A stretch of DNA of 11,731 nt from an uncultured Clostridia bacterium (GTDB lineage: Bacteria; Bacillota; Clostridia; Christensenellales; CAG-917): contig CANQCC010000044.1 of the NCBI GenBank assembly GCA_947589635.1, forward strand, positions 1 to 11,731. The letters run 5' to 3'. Positions 6,141-11,731 of this stretch are shown here, in pieces. The stretch's first letter is position 1, and each line of letters opens with the position of its first letter. The position numbers and the translations under genes are program-made. Under the pieces are notes generated by a model. It was not told the origin of the DNA. It ran no database searches and saw nothing but the letters and a program-made list of their open reading frames with translations.

Positions 6141-6245
6141 CTACTTTCGCTTATCCCCTTCCTCGTCGCGCATGGAACAGTACATGGCGTACCACTCCAC
6201 GTCGCCCGTCTTTTCAAACATCTTCCAGAGTTCTCTCTTGTCCAT
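6141..6245 (-). CDS. yqzL: YqzL family microprotein
   Basis: A 34-residue ORF fills the gap between era and recO, exactly where B. subtilis has yqzL. The peptide begins MDKRELWKMFEKTGDVEWY and ends in a charged tail. The pattern W..F..TG....Y is what I recall of the YqzL family (compare the B. subtilis start MLDFTWNVFSQTGNIDTYL). Function is unknown. Spacing is 34 bases from the era stop and 20 bases to recO. The ribosome binding site is poor: AGG sits only three bases before the ATG. The good in-frame reading, position and motif support a real gene that most length cut-offs would miss. Confidence 0.82.
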   Translation of the reverse strand: MDKRELWKMFEKTGDVEWYAMYCSMRDEEGDKRK

Positions 6246-6279
6246 ACGCCTATTATGTGCGGACAGAGAAAACATATTC

Positions 6280-7191
6280 TCAATCGTCCTTAACGTCCTT
6301 AAGGTCGTAGCCGAGTTCCCGCATGATGAAGTCGTTGTTGCGCCACTCGTTCTTCACGCGCGCATAGAGAGTCAGAAACACCTGCTCCCCCACAAGTTTT
6401 TCAAGGTCCTTTCTTGCGGAAGTGGCGATTTTTTTGATGGTCTCGCCGTCCTTGCCTATGACTATCGCCTTATGAGACTGCTTTTCGCATATTATGTCGG
6501 CGCTTATGTCGCAGATGGGTTTTGTCTTCCTCTCCGAAAACTGCGTTATGTCGACGCCTATGCCGTAAGGCACCTCTTTGTCAAGCAGATAAAGCGCCTT
6601 TTCCCTTATTATCTCCGCCGCCATAAAGCGAAGAGAGCTTACCGTATATTCGTCCGCGGGATACATGGGCGCGCCGCATGGCATGAGCGCGATAAGTTCG
6701 TCCATAAGGGGTTGAAGATTCTCCTCCTTTTTGGCGCTTATGGGGACTATCGCCTTAAGTCCCTCTATCCCGTTTAGCTTTTCAAGGCAGGAAAACAGCG
6801 TCTCCCTTGTGACGGCGTCCTGCTTGTTCAGCGCGACGACGACGGGCGCGGAAGAGGGCGCTTCGCTTAAAAATGCGTAATCCTCTTTTGACAGCCCCTT
6901 GCTTGCGTCTATGACGTACAGCACGGCGTCCACGTCCTTAAGCCCGCTCTTTACGGACTGCATCATGTATTGCCCAAGTTTGTTGCGCGCCTCGTGAATG
7001 CCCGGCGTGTCGATAAGTATCATCTGAAATCCGTCGCCGTTTAATATCCCGAGCAATTTGTTGCGCGTGGTCTGAGGGCGCCAGGAAACTATGGACACCT
7101 TCTCCCCAACAAGCGCGTTGACAAGCGTCGATTTGCCCGCGTTGGCAAGCCCCGCTACGCATATAAAGCCGCATTTGAAATTTTCGTACAT
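6280..7191 (-). CDS. era: GTPase Era
   Basis: Era is an essential GTPase that binds the 3' end of 16S rRNA and helps mature the 30S subunit. The 303-residue length is typical. GTPase motifs are in order: G1 GLANAGKST (14-22), G2 PQTTRN (39-44), G3 DTPG (61-64), G4 NKQD (122-125) and G5 SAK (152-154). A C-terminal KH RNA-binding domain has its GxxG loop as GKDG (246-249). The P-loop departs from the common GxPNVGKST, with Ala at the usual Pro and Val positions, while the Gly, Lys and Ser/Thr that contact nucleotide are kept. AGAAGG lies five bases before the ATG. It follows ybeY by 12 bases, and the dgkA and cdd genes that lie between ybeY and era in B. subtilis are absent. Confidence 0.97.
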   Translation of the reverse strand: MYENFKCGFICVAGLANAGKSTLVNALVGEKVSIVSWRPQTTRNKLLGILNGDGFQMILIDTPGIHEARNKLGQYMMQSVKSGLKDVDAVLYVIDASKGLSKEDYAFLSEAPSSAPVVVALNKQDAVTRETLFSCLEKLNGIEGLKAIVPISAKKEENLQPLMDELIALMPCGAPMYPADEYTVSSLRFMAAEIIREKALYLLDKEVPYGIGVDITQFSERKTKPICDISADIICEKQSHKAIVIGKDGETIKKIATSARKDLEKLVGEQVFLTLYARVKNEWRNNDFIMRELGYDLKDVKDD

Positions 7192-7203
7192 ATAAGCCTT
7201 CTT

Positions 7204-7671
7204 TTATCTTTCAAGTCGCAAGTCCGCCATAACCGCGCGCTGAAGCGAGGTCATGACTTTTTCGTCCTCGGGGTCGATATGGTCGAATCCCATCAGGTGC
7301 AATATTCCGTGGCAAGCAAGAAAGCCGAGTTCCCGCCTGTAGCTGTGCTCGTATGCCGTCGCCTGCTCCGTCGCTCTCTCGCGGCAGATGAGTATGTCTC
7401 CCGCAAGCGCCCTTCCCTTAAGTTTATCCGCGTCCGAGAAGTCGGAAAGCTGCGCGGGAAGGCGAAGTTTTTCAAGATACGGGAAACTCAGCACGTCGGT
7501 CACGGCGTCCACTCCCCTCTTGTCGCGGTTAACTGTCTTTATCGTATCGCCGTCCACGATAAGCAGGGATATGGCGAAGATATCGCGCTGTCCAAGGCGG
7601 GCATACACCGCCTTTTCCACTCTCTTTATCAACGCTTTTTCGCTTAAGTTTGCGCCGTATATCTTAAGCAT
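7204..7671 (-). CDS. ybeY: Endoribonuclease YbeY
   Basis: YbeY is a zinc metalloprotein involved in 16S rRNA 3'-end maturation and ribosome quality control. From the ATG at 7671 the product has 155 residues, the usual family length. The zinc motif HGILHLMGFDH (residues 121-131) supplies the three family histidines, and TDVLSFP (58-64) and GDI (91-93) are the other conserved blocks. An in-frame upstream ATG at 7737 would add 22 unconserved residues that overlap the pgpH reading frame. The 7671 start is preferred because GGGAG lies seven bases upstream. It overlaps the end of pgpH by eight bases, which suggests translational coupling. Confidence 0.95.
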   Translation of the reverse strand: MLKIYGANLSEKALIKRVEKAVYARLGQRDIFAISLLIVDGDTIKTVNRDKRGVDAVTDVLSFPYLEKLRLPAQLSDFSDADKLKGRALAGDILICRERATEQATAYEHSYRRELGFLACHGILHLMGFDHIDPEDEKVMTSLQRAVMADLRLER

Positions 7672-8587
7672 TGCCGCGCTCCCTCTTGCGTTTGTCGTAG
7701 TCCACGCGGCGATGGTGTATGGACGGCAACACTTCAATTATAGTGTTCTTTATCACCGCGATATCGCCCATGGTGATGGGGCACTCGTCAAATTGGCGAA
7801 GTTCTATCTTCTCATCCACAAGCCTGTTGATGCGGTTTACATATTCCTCTCGCGTATCAGGCGTGTAGGCGCGCATCGCCGCCTCTATCGTGTCCGCGAT
7901 CATGATGATCGCCGCGATCTTTGTCTGAGGCTTGGGCCCCGCGTAGGTGTACTTGTTGACCGCAAGCTCGCCGTCCTCCTTGAGGGAGAGCGCTTTGCGG
8001 TAGAAATATCCGACGGGAGCGGTGCCGTGGTGCTGACGGCAAATGGCGACTATCTCGGATGGCAGTCTGTTCTGCCTCGCCAGAATCTCGCCGAAAAGCG
8101 TATGCGACGTGATCATGCTTACGCTGACCTCGGGGATAAGCTCGTCGTGCGGGTTATAGGAGGATTGGTTTTCGCTGAAGTAAAGCGGCGCTTTAAGTTT
8201 GCCTATGTCGTGATAGTACGCCGCGCAGCGCGCCATATTGGGGTTTTCGCCTATCGCGGAAGCGCACGCCTCGGCAAGGTTTCCGACGACCAGCGAGTGG
8301 TTGAATGTGCCCGGCGCCTCGCTTGCGAGCCTCTTGAGGAGAGGATTGGACAGGTTGCAAAGCTCGCTCAGCCTGAAATCGTCCGCGATGTTGAATATTC
8401 CCTCGAAGATCGCGACGAGAGGCATAAATATGACCGCCGCCGCCACCGCCGCGCCATAGCTGTATACAAAGTTCCAGAACAGATTTATGGACGTGTCTCC
8501 GCCCGCGAGCGTCGCCGCTATGACAAGCGGTTGCACTATGAGGGGGCTCAGCACGGACATCAGTAAAAATTTGAGTCTTGTGCACAA
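7664..8587 (-). CDS. pgpH: PgpH/YqfF c-di-AMP phosphodiesterase, C-terminal part (HD domain)
   Basis: This frame encodes the last two membrane helices (about residues 5-28 and 37-63) and the whole cytosolic HD domain of a PgpH-type cyclic-di-AMP phosphodiesterase. The expected metal ligands of this HD family are all present: His of FNHSL, the His-Asp of YYHDIGK, His of ITSHTLFG, His of CRQHHGT and Asp of IADTIEAA. The family signature ENQSSYNPHD and GPKPQTK are also visible. So the catalytic half looks intact. The nominal TTG start at 8587 has no ribosome binding site. The real protein almost certainly begins in the other frame at 9080, with a frameshift at the T5 run 8569-8565; removing one T would fuse the parts into about 471 residues. 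As given, this half could only be made through frameshifting or internal initiation. The end overlaps ybeY by eight bases. Confidence 0.88.
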   Translation of the reverse strand: MCTRLKFLLMSVLSPLIVQPLVIAATLAGGDTSINLFWNFVYSYGAAVAAAVIFMPLVAIFEGIFNIADDFRLSELCNLSNPLLKRLASEAPGTFNHSLVVGNLAEACASAIGENPNMARCAAYYHDIGKLKAPLYFSENQSSYNPHDELIPEVSVSMITSHTLFGEILARQNRLPSEIVAICRQHHGTAPVGYFYRKALSLKEDGELAVNKYTYAGPKPQTKIAAIIMIADTIEAAMRAYTPDTREEYVNRINRLVDEKIELRQFDECPITMGDIAVIKNTIIEVLPSIHHRRVDYDKRKRERGNA

Positions 8588-9080
8588 AGAAGTTGACGAT
8601 AAGCGCCGTAAGACAGTTGCAAATCGCCGCCGTCACGATAAGACTTATGTCGTACGGCTGCCCCGAAAACACATAGGACAGTATGGCAAGCGCCGCGACA
8701 AGCGTGGTCGCAAGCGTCGCGCTCCTTCTGCCGCACAGCTCGATTATGACAAGCGTGGACAGCGTAAGCGGCATCGCATATACATGGATAAGTTTGGAGC
8801 CGACCATGGTCAGCATAAAAGTTATCACCGCCATGATCACCGTAAGCCAATAGTCCCTGACCGGCTTGCCCTTCTGCCCCGCGAACCTGTATACGCCGAA
8901 AAACATCAGCAACATCATTGCAAACGCCGATACGAAAAACCCCGTAGTCCTTATTGCGTTCGCCCTTGTGAAAGCGTCCATTATGCCCGCAAGACACTGC
9001 CCGAAGCAACTCAAAAACCGCTTCCTTGCGACTATTTTTCTTTTTTCGGCACCCGATAGGTCTCTGACGTCATCTATCAT
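8193..9080 (-). CDS. pgpH: PgpH/YqfF membrane part, N-terminal fragment, frameshifted
   Basis: This frame starts at an ATG with GGGAG about seven bases upstream, 34 bases after the phoH stop. Residues 1-45 are polar to basic, then come five membrane helices at about 46-67, 77-98, 101-116, 119-139 and 144-166. Together with the two helices of the next frame they make the seven-helix module of 7TM-HD proteins. The meaningful sequence ends near residue 171 (8568); beyond it the frame becomes low-quality Arg/Gly/His-rich sequence that overlaps the HD frame. The extracellular 7TMR-HDED domain of some 200 or more residues that normally follows the first membrane helix in PgpH (about 700 residues) is absent, and nothing like it lies upstream. 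The fragment is therefore both short at the front and frameshifted at the back. Confidence 0.8.
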   Translation of the reverse strand: MIDDVRDLSGAEKRKIVARKRFLSCFGQCLAGIMDAFTRANAIRTTGFFVSAFAMMLLMFFGVYRFAGQKGKPVRDYWLTVIMAVITFMLTMVGSKLIHVYAMPLTLSTLVIIELCGRRSATLATTLVAALAILSYVFSGQPYDISLIVTAAICNCLTALIVNFFVHKTQIFTDVRAEPPHSATACHSGDARGRRHVHKSVLELCIQLWRGGGGGGHIYASRRDLRGNIQHRGRFQAERALQPVQSSPQEARKRGAGHIQPLAGRRKPCRGVRFRDRRKPQYGALRGVLSRHRQT

Positions 9081-9114
9081 AGCTTATCTCCCATAAAATC
9101 GTATTGCGTCAAAT

Positions 9115-10086
9115 TTATCTTTCCGCTTGAGGGGCTTCCCTTTCGCGCTTTTCATAGCTGTCGTACGCCTCGATTATCCTTGCGACAAACTCGTTGCGGA
9201 CTACGTCTCTGGAGCCCAAGTAGACGATCTTTACTCCCTTCACGTCCTTAAGCACCTCGAGGGCGTGCTTCATGCCGCTCAGCTGCGATTTGGGAAGGTC
9301 TATCTGCGTGATGTCTCCCGTGACGACTATGCGGCTGTTCTGTCCCATCCTCGTGAGGAACATCTTCATCTGCTCCGGCGTGGTGTTCTGCGCCTCGTCA
9401 AGAATTATAAAACTGTCCGATAGCGTGCGCCCCCTCATGTACGCAAGCGGCGCGACTTCTATGGAGCCGCGCTCTATATACTTCTGATATGCGTCCGCGC
9501 CCAAAAAGTCTCCGAGCGCGTCGAAAAGAGGCCTGAGATAGGGGTCCACCTTCTCACTGAGATCGCCGGGCAAAAAGCCGAGCTTCTCCCCAGCCTCGAC
9601 CGCGGGACGAGTCAATATTATCCTGCTGACTTCGCCCTTCAAAAACGCGCTGACCGCAAGCGCCACCGCAAGATAGGTCTTGCCCGTGCCCGCGGGACCT
9701 ACGCCGAACACGAGTGGAGTGGACAATATCGCGTCCACATACTTCTTTTGTCCGAAGGTCTTAGCGCGCACCTTGCCGCCGTTTGCCATGACCGCCACGG
9801 TCGCGAAAAGTTTGTCCGCGTCCGGAGTCTCGCCCGCGCGCACGCAGTCTATGACCGCGTCCACCTGCGACGCCGAAAGAGGATGTTTTTTCGACAGCTT
9901 TTCTATCGCGTTGAGGGCGCTTAAAACGTCGTCCACCGCCGCCCTTTCCCCGCTTATGCGTATGCCGGAACCAACGGCGATTATGACCGCGTCAAAAGCC
10001 TCCTTAAGTTTGTCGATGTGACTGTCCTCCGCGCCGAACAGGCTGCTGAGAGCGTCAAAATTTTCTATCTGTTTTTCGACCGTCAT
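9115..10086 (-). CDS. phoH: PhoH family ATPase
   Basis: The 323-residue length is typical of PhoH/PhoL proteins. A small N-terminal region (to about 110) precedes a superfamily-1-helicase-like ATPase core: Walker A GPAGTGKT (130-137), Walker B FIILDEAQN (226-234) and the sensor-like TGDITQIDLP (256-265). The biochemical role is not settled; its steady linkage to ybeY and era suggests RNA or ribosome metabolism. The ATG has AAGGA about seven bases upstream. It follows the 254-base GGA-rich spacer and precedes pgpH by 34 bases. Confidence 0.95.
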   Translation of the reverse strand: MTVEKQIENFDALSSLFGAEDSHIDKLKEAFDAVIIAVGSGIRISGERAAVDDVLSALNAIEKLSKKHPLSASQVDAVIDCVRAGETPDADKLFATVAVMANGGKVRAKTFGQKKYVDAILSTPLVFGVGPAGTGKTYLAVALAVSAFLKGEVSRIILTRPAVEAGEKLGFLPGDLSEKVDPYLRPLFDALGDFLGADAYQKYIERGSIEVAPLAYMRGRTLSDSFIILDEAQNTTPEQMKMFLTRMGQNSRIVVTGDITQIDLPKSQLSGMKHALEVLKDVKGVKIVYLGSRDVVRNEFVARIIEAYDSYEKREREAPQAER

Positions 10087-10139
10087 ATGTCTTCCTTGAT
10101 TTATCTTCGAGGCGCAAGCTAATGCTATGCAAATTTTCC

Positions 10140-10340
10140 TTCCGTCGCGTTTTAGCTCTTTATCCGCTATCCTCTCGAATTAACGCGATGTATCCGCTTG
10201 CTTGCTTACCCGCTTGCTTGCTTATCCGTTTATCCCCATTGTCCGCATTGTCCGAGCGGCTTATTTATCCGTCCGCCCTATCGCTTTACTTATTTGTCCG
10301 CCATCCGCACGGATCATCCGTTTGCATGCTTTCCCCTCTT
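10140..10340 (-). repeat. GGA-rich non-coding repeat spacer between yqfD and phoH
   Basis: The 254 bases between yqfD and phoH form the only sizeable gap inside the long gene string. Read on the minus strand they carry about eleven CGGA motifs in a loose repeat of GCGGATAAG, GCGGACAAT or GGATAAA type, with TAA stops in every frame, so the region is non-coding. It contains a clean 16-base tandem repeat (10194-10228) and a 13-base palindrome ACGGATCATCCGT at 10309-10321. I see no promoter with both boxes and no terminator. The yqfD-phoH transcript would carry this purine-rich stretch as an internal untranslated segment. Confidence 0.6.
10194..10228. repeat. 16-base tandem repeat, two copies plus a partial third
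   Basis: On the plus strand the unit CCGCTTGCTTGCTTAC (10194-10209) is followed directly by CCGCTTGCTTGCTTAT (10210-10225) and then CCG. The two full copies differ only at the last base. Each unit holds an inner CTTG/CTTG duplication, suggesting origin by slippage. Confidence 0.85.
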
Positions 10341-11666
10341 TCATCTTGAGGATATCAGCGTTTCTACTTCCAGAGTGACTTTGACTACGCGCGCGCCGTC
10401 CACCCTTCTCACGCTGTTTATCGCCTGTTTTACGCTTGCCTCGTAGGGGATGGAGGCGATGATGTCGGAGTACACCTTCTCGATAAGTTCGTCGTCCCCT
10501 CTGACCTCCTCTTTTTCGCTTACGACAAGCTGTCTGAACTCGTACAAGCAGACGTCGAAGGGGATCAGTAAGCCGAATTTTGTCCTTTCCGTCCTCAGCT
10601 CGTAGCAGTCAAACGGCGCTTTGGGAGGCTTCGGCGTTTTGCCGAACATGGCAAGTTTAACGACTTTTTTGACCTCGCCGTATCTCTTTTCAAGCGCTAC
10701 GTCGGGGAAGACCGCCTCGGATGTGAATTGCACAAGCCCGTATACGCTGCCCTTCGCTTCGACGGGGATCCTGTCATCGCCGTAGGTCACATAACCCTCG
10801 ATGAGAGCGTCGCCGCTTTCTACCACGTCGCCGTATTTCACCGCCGCCGTGCCGCCCTCGACTATCACTCGGGTAACGCTCGCGCGCGTTGTAGCCCGCA
10901 CGACGGAGCCGGATATCCCGATAAAACTTTCGCCTTCAAGTTCCCGCTTGATGAGCACTTTTACATGCGTGCCGTGCCTTTCAAACGCCGCGTACGCCAC
11001 GCCGTCAAGGCCGAGTATGCGCTTGCTTATCTCGTCGGGATCCGCTTTGGCGTTGAAAGCGCCTTCGCGTATGCCGTGCTCGGATAGTATGCCTTGCACT
11101 TTGGCGTTTAATGCGCCGTCGACGCTGTCTCCGCCTATCCCGACTATACTCACCCGCGTTATGAAGTTGGGGTATATCGCTACAAGCGCAATCGCCGCTA
11201 TAAGCCCGACGATGGCGCCTACGCGCATGAGCGCGCCGACAAGCGCGGGCGCGGCGCCGCGTCTTCTTATTATTTTATAATCATAACATAGATTGTCCAA
11301 TAACGCAACAATCTTGCCCAAAACTTTTGAAGGTGCGTCAAACATGACTCCGTCTTTTGTTATTTTTACGTCGCTTATCGCGGCGGTCTTTGAAATTATC
11401 GCCAGCGCCTTTACCCCGTCCCTGCCGCTTACAAACAGCTGCGTCTTGCCAAGTTTCGAGGCAAAAATCGATATTCTGTTGGGACGCTTTTTGATTTTTC
11501 GCACTTTTTTTGGAGTGGTCATTGCAAACTTGCCTTTTGCGCTTCCACCCTCGCTTGACGCCTCGTCTTCGCCAAATTTTACTTCGAGCTTAATGCGATG
11601 AGGCGCGCCATTCTCGCGCGATCTTTTAAGTTTTTTATCCCGCGCTTTGATCTCAGCTCTCTTCAA
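10341..11666 (-). CDS. yqfD: Sporulation protein YqfD
   Basis: YqfD is a membrane protein of the sporulation programme, in B. subtilis transcribed in the mother cell with yqfC and required for efficient sporulation; its biochemical role is not established. The 441-residue product has a soluble N-terminal domain (about 66-135), one membrane helix (about 141-165) and a large, probably extracytoplasmic C-terminal domain with the VxxGDALIEG pattern near 290. The start TTG at 11666 is chosen because AGGAGG lies eight bases upstream. It overlaps yqfC by 14 bases. This start gives a charged, lysine-rich extension of about 65 residues that is absent from B. subtilis YqfD (about 398 residues). The ATG at 11522 would remove 48 residues of it but has only a distant AAGG. 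The stop overlaps an ATG for a 27-residue ORF that I do not believe is a gene. Confidence 0.9.
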   Translation of the reverse strand: MKRAEIKARDKKLKRSRENGAPHRIKLEVKFGEDEASSEGGSAKGKFAMTTPKKVRKIKKRPNRISIFASKLGKTQLFVSGRDGVKALAIISKTAAISDVKITKDGVMFDAPSKVLGKIVALLDNLCYDYKIIRRRGAAPALVGALMRVGAIVGLIAAIALVAIYPNFITRVSIVGIGGDSVDGALNAKVQGILSEHGIREGAFNAKADPDEISKRILGLDGVAYAAFERHGTHVKVLIKRELEGESFIGISGSVVRATTRASVTRVIVEGGTAAVKYGDVVESGDALIEGYVTYGDDRIPVEAKGSVYGLVQFTSEAVFPDVALEKRYGEVKKVVKLAMFGKTPKPPKAPFDCYELRTERTKFGLLIPFDVCLYEFRQLVVSEKEEVRGDDELIEKVYSDIIASIPYEASVKQAINSVRRVDGARVVKVTLEVETLISSR

Positions 11667-11731
11667 AGTTCACGCCTCCTATCCTGCCCTTGATATAGAC
11701 GTCTCCTCCGCCTATCTCCGCAATGGTCAGT
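11653..11731 (-). CDS. yqfC: Sporulation protein YqfC, C-terminal end (partial)
   Basis: Only the last 25 codons and the TGA stop lie in the window; the start is beyond the right edge. The peptide (LTIAEIGGGDVYIKGRIGGVNFEES) fits my recollection of the YqfC C-terminus, an alternating beta-strand pattern with a conserved GxVxIKGxI. Its position directly before yqfD and the 14-base overlap with the yqfD start support the call, since the two genes are paired across spore-formers. YqfC is a small protein of about 90-100 residues of unknown mechanism. Confidence 0.8.
   Translation of the reverse strand, partial: LTIAEIGGGDVYIKGRIGGVNFEES

Noticed and set aside
8193..8567. The end of the pgpH N-terminal frame past the T5 run, as a real Arg/Gly/His-rich domain.
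   Set aside because: The other frame over the same bases encodes a fully conserved HD domain, so this stretch is an out-of-frame reading.
10194..10228. The 16-base tandem repeat as a start of a CRISPR array or replication iterons.
   Set aside because: The copies are adjacent with no spacers, there are only two, and no replication or cas gene is near.
10261..10344. A 27-codon minus-strand ORF whose ATG overlaps the yqfD stop as ATGA.
   Set aside because: It has no ribosome binding site, runs through the GGA-rich repeats and has no recognisable protein pattern.
10122..10446. Plus-strand ORFs of 75 and 82 residues over the yqfD-phoH spacer.
   Set aside because: They are low-complexity Leu/Ser/Pro/Tyr-rich readings of the repeat region, antisense to the operon, with no ribosome binding site.

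Overview
This is a compact stretch of housekeeping genes from a Gram-positive bacterium of the phylum Bacillota, most likely a member of Clostridia. I infer this from the gene order yqfC-yqfD-phoH-pgpH(yqfF)-ybeY-era-yqzL-recO, typical of Bacilli and Clostridia. A yqfC/yqfD pair, a YqzL microprotein and good AGGAGG-type ribosome binding sites point the same way. I cannot place the genus. YqfC and YqfD are sporulation-stage proteins in B. subtilis, so the lineage is a spore-former or descends from one.

Layout, right to left because most genes lie on the minus strand. From 11731 down to about 2003 runs one long gene string: yqfC (partial, cut by the window edge), yqfD, a 254-base non-coding GGA-rich spacer, phoH, pgpH (split by a frameshift), ybeY, era, yqzL, recO, an unrecognised 667-residue lipoprotein gene, a two-domain Sua5-type threonylcarbamoyl-AMP synthase, and a YwlE-type phosphatase. 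Most junctions overlap or are under 40 bases, with ATGA overlaps at recO/lipoprotein and sua5/ywlE. A hairpin at 1991-2016 closes the string and also faces a convergent plus-strand gene for a ferritin-like di-iron protein (1468-1950). Further left on the minus strand are secG, with its own promoter and terminator, then smpB with its own promoter. Last is a small tRNA unit, tRNA-Gly(GCC) then tRNA-Lys(CTT), also with its own promoter and a long terminator hairpin at the window's left edge.

The gene products serve RNA and ribosome quality control (YbeY, Era, SmpB, probably PhoH), tRNA modification (Sua5), DNA repair (RecO), c-di-AMP turnover (PgpH), protein export (SecG), sporulation (YqfC, YqfD) and probable protein-arginine dephosphorylation (YwlE).

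I see no mobile element, CRISPR array, defence locus or clearly new multi-gene system. The points worth a second look are these: a pgpH gene with no extracellular sensor domain and a one-base frameshift in a T5 run; a smpB promoter that overlaps the start codon favoured by alignment; an uncharacterised lipoprotein translationally coupled to recO; the GGA-rich repeat spacer between yqfD and phoH; and a possible unannotated small ORF before the ferritin-like gene.
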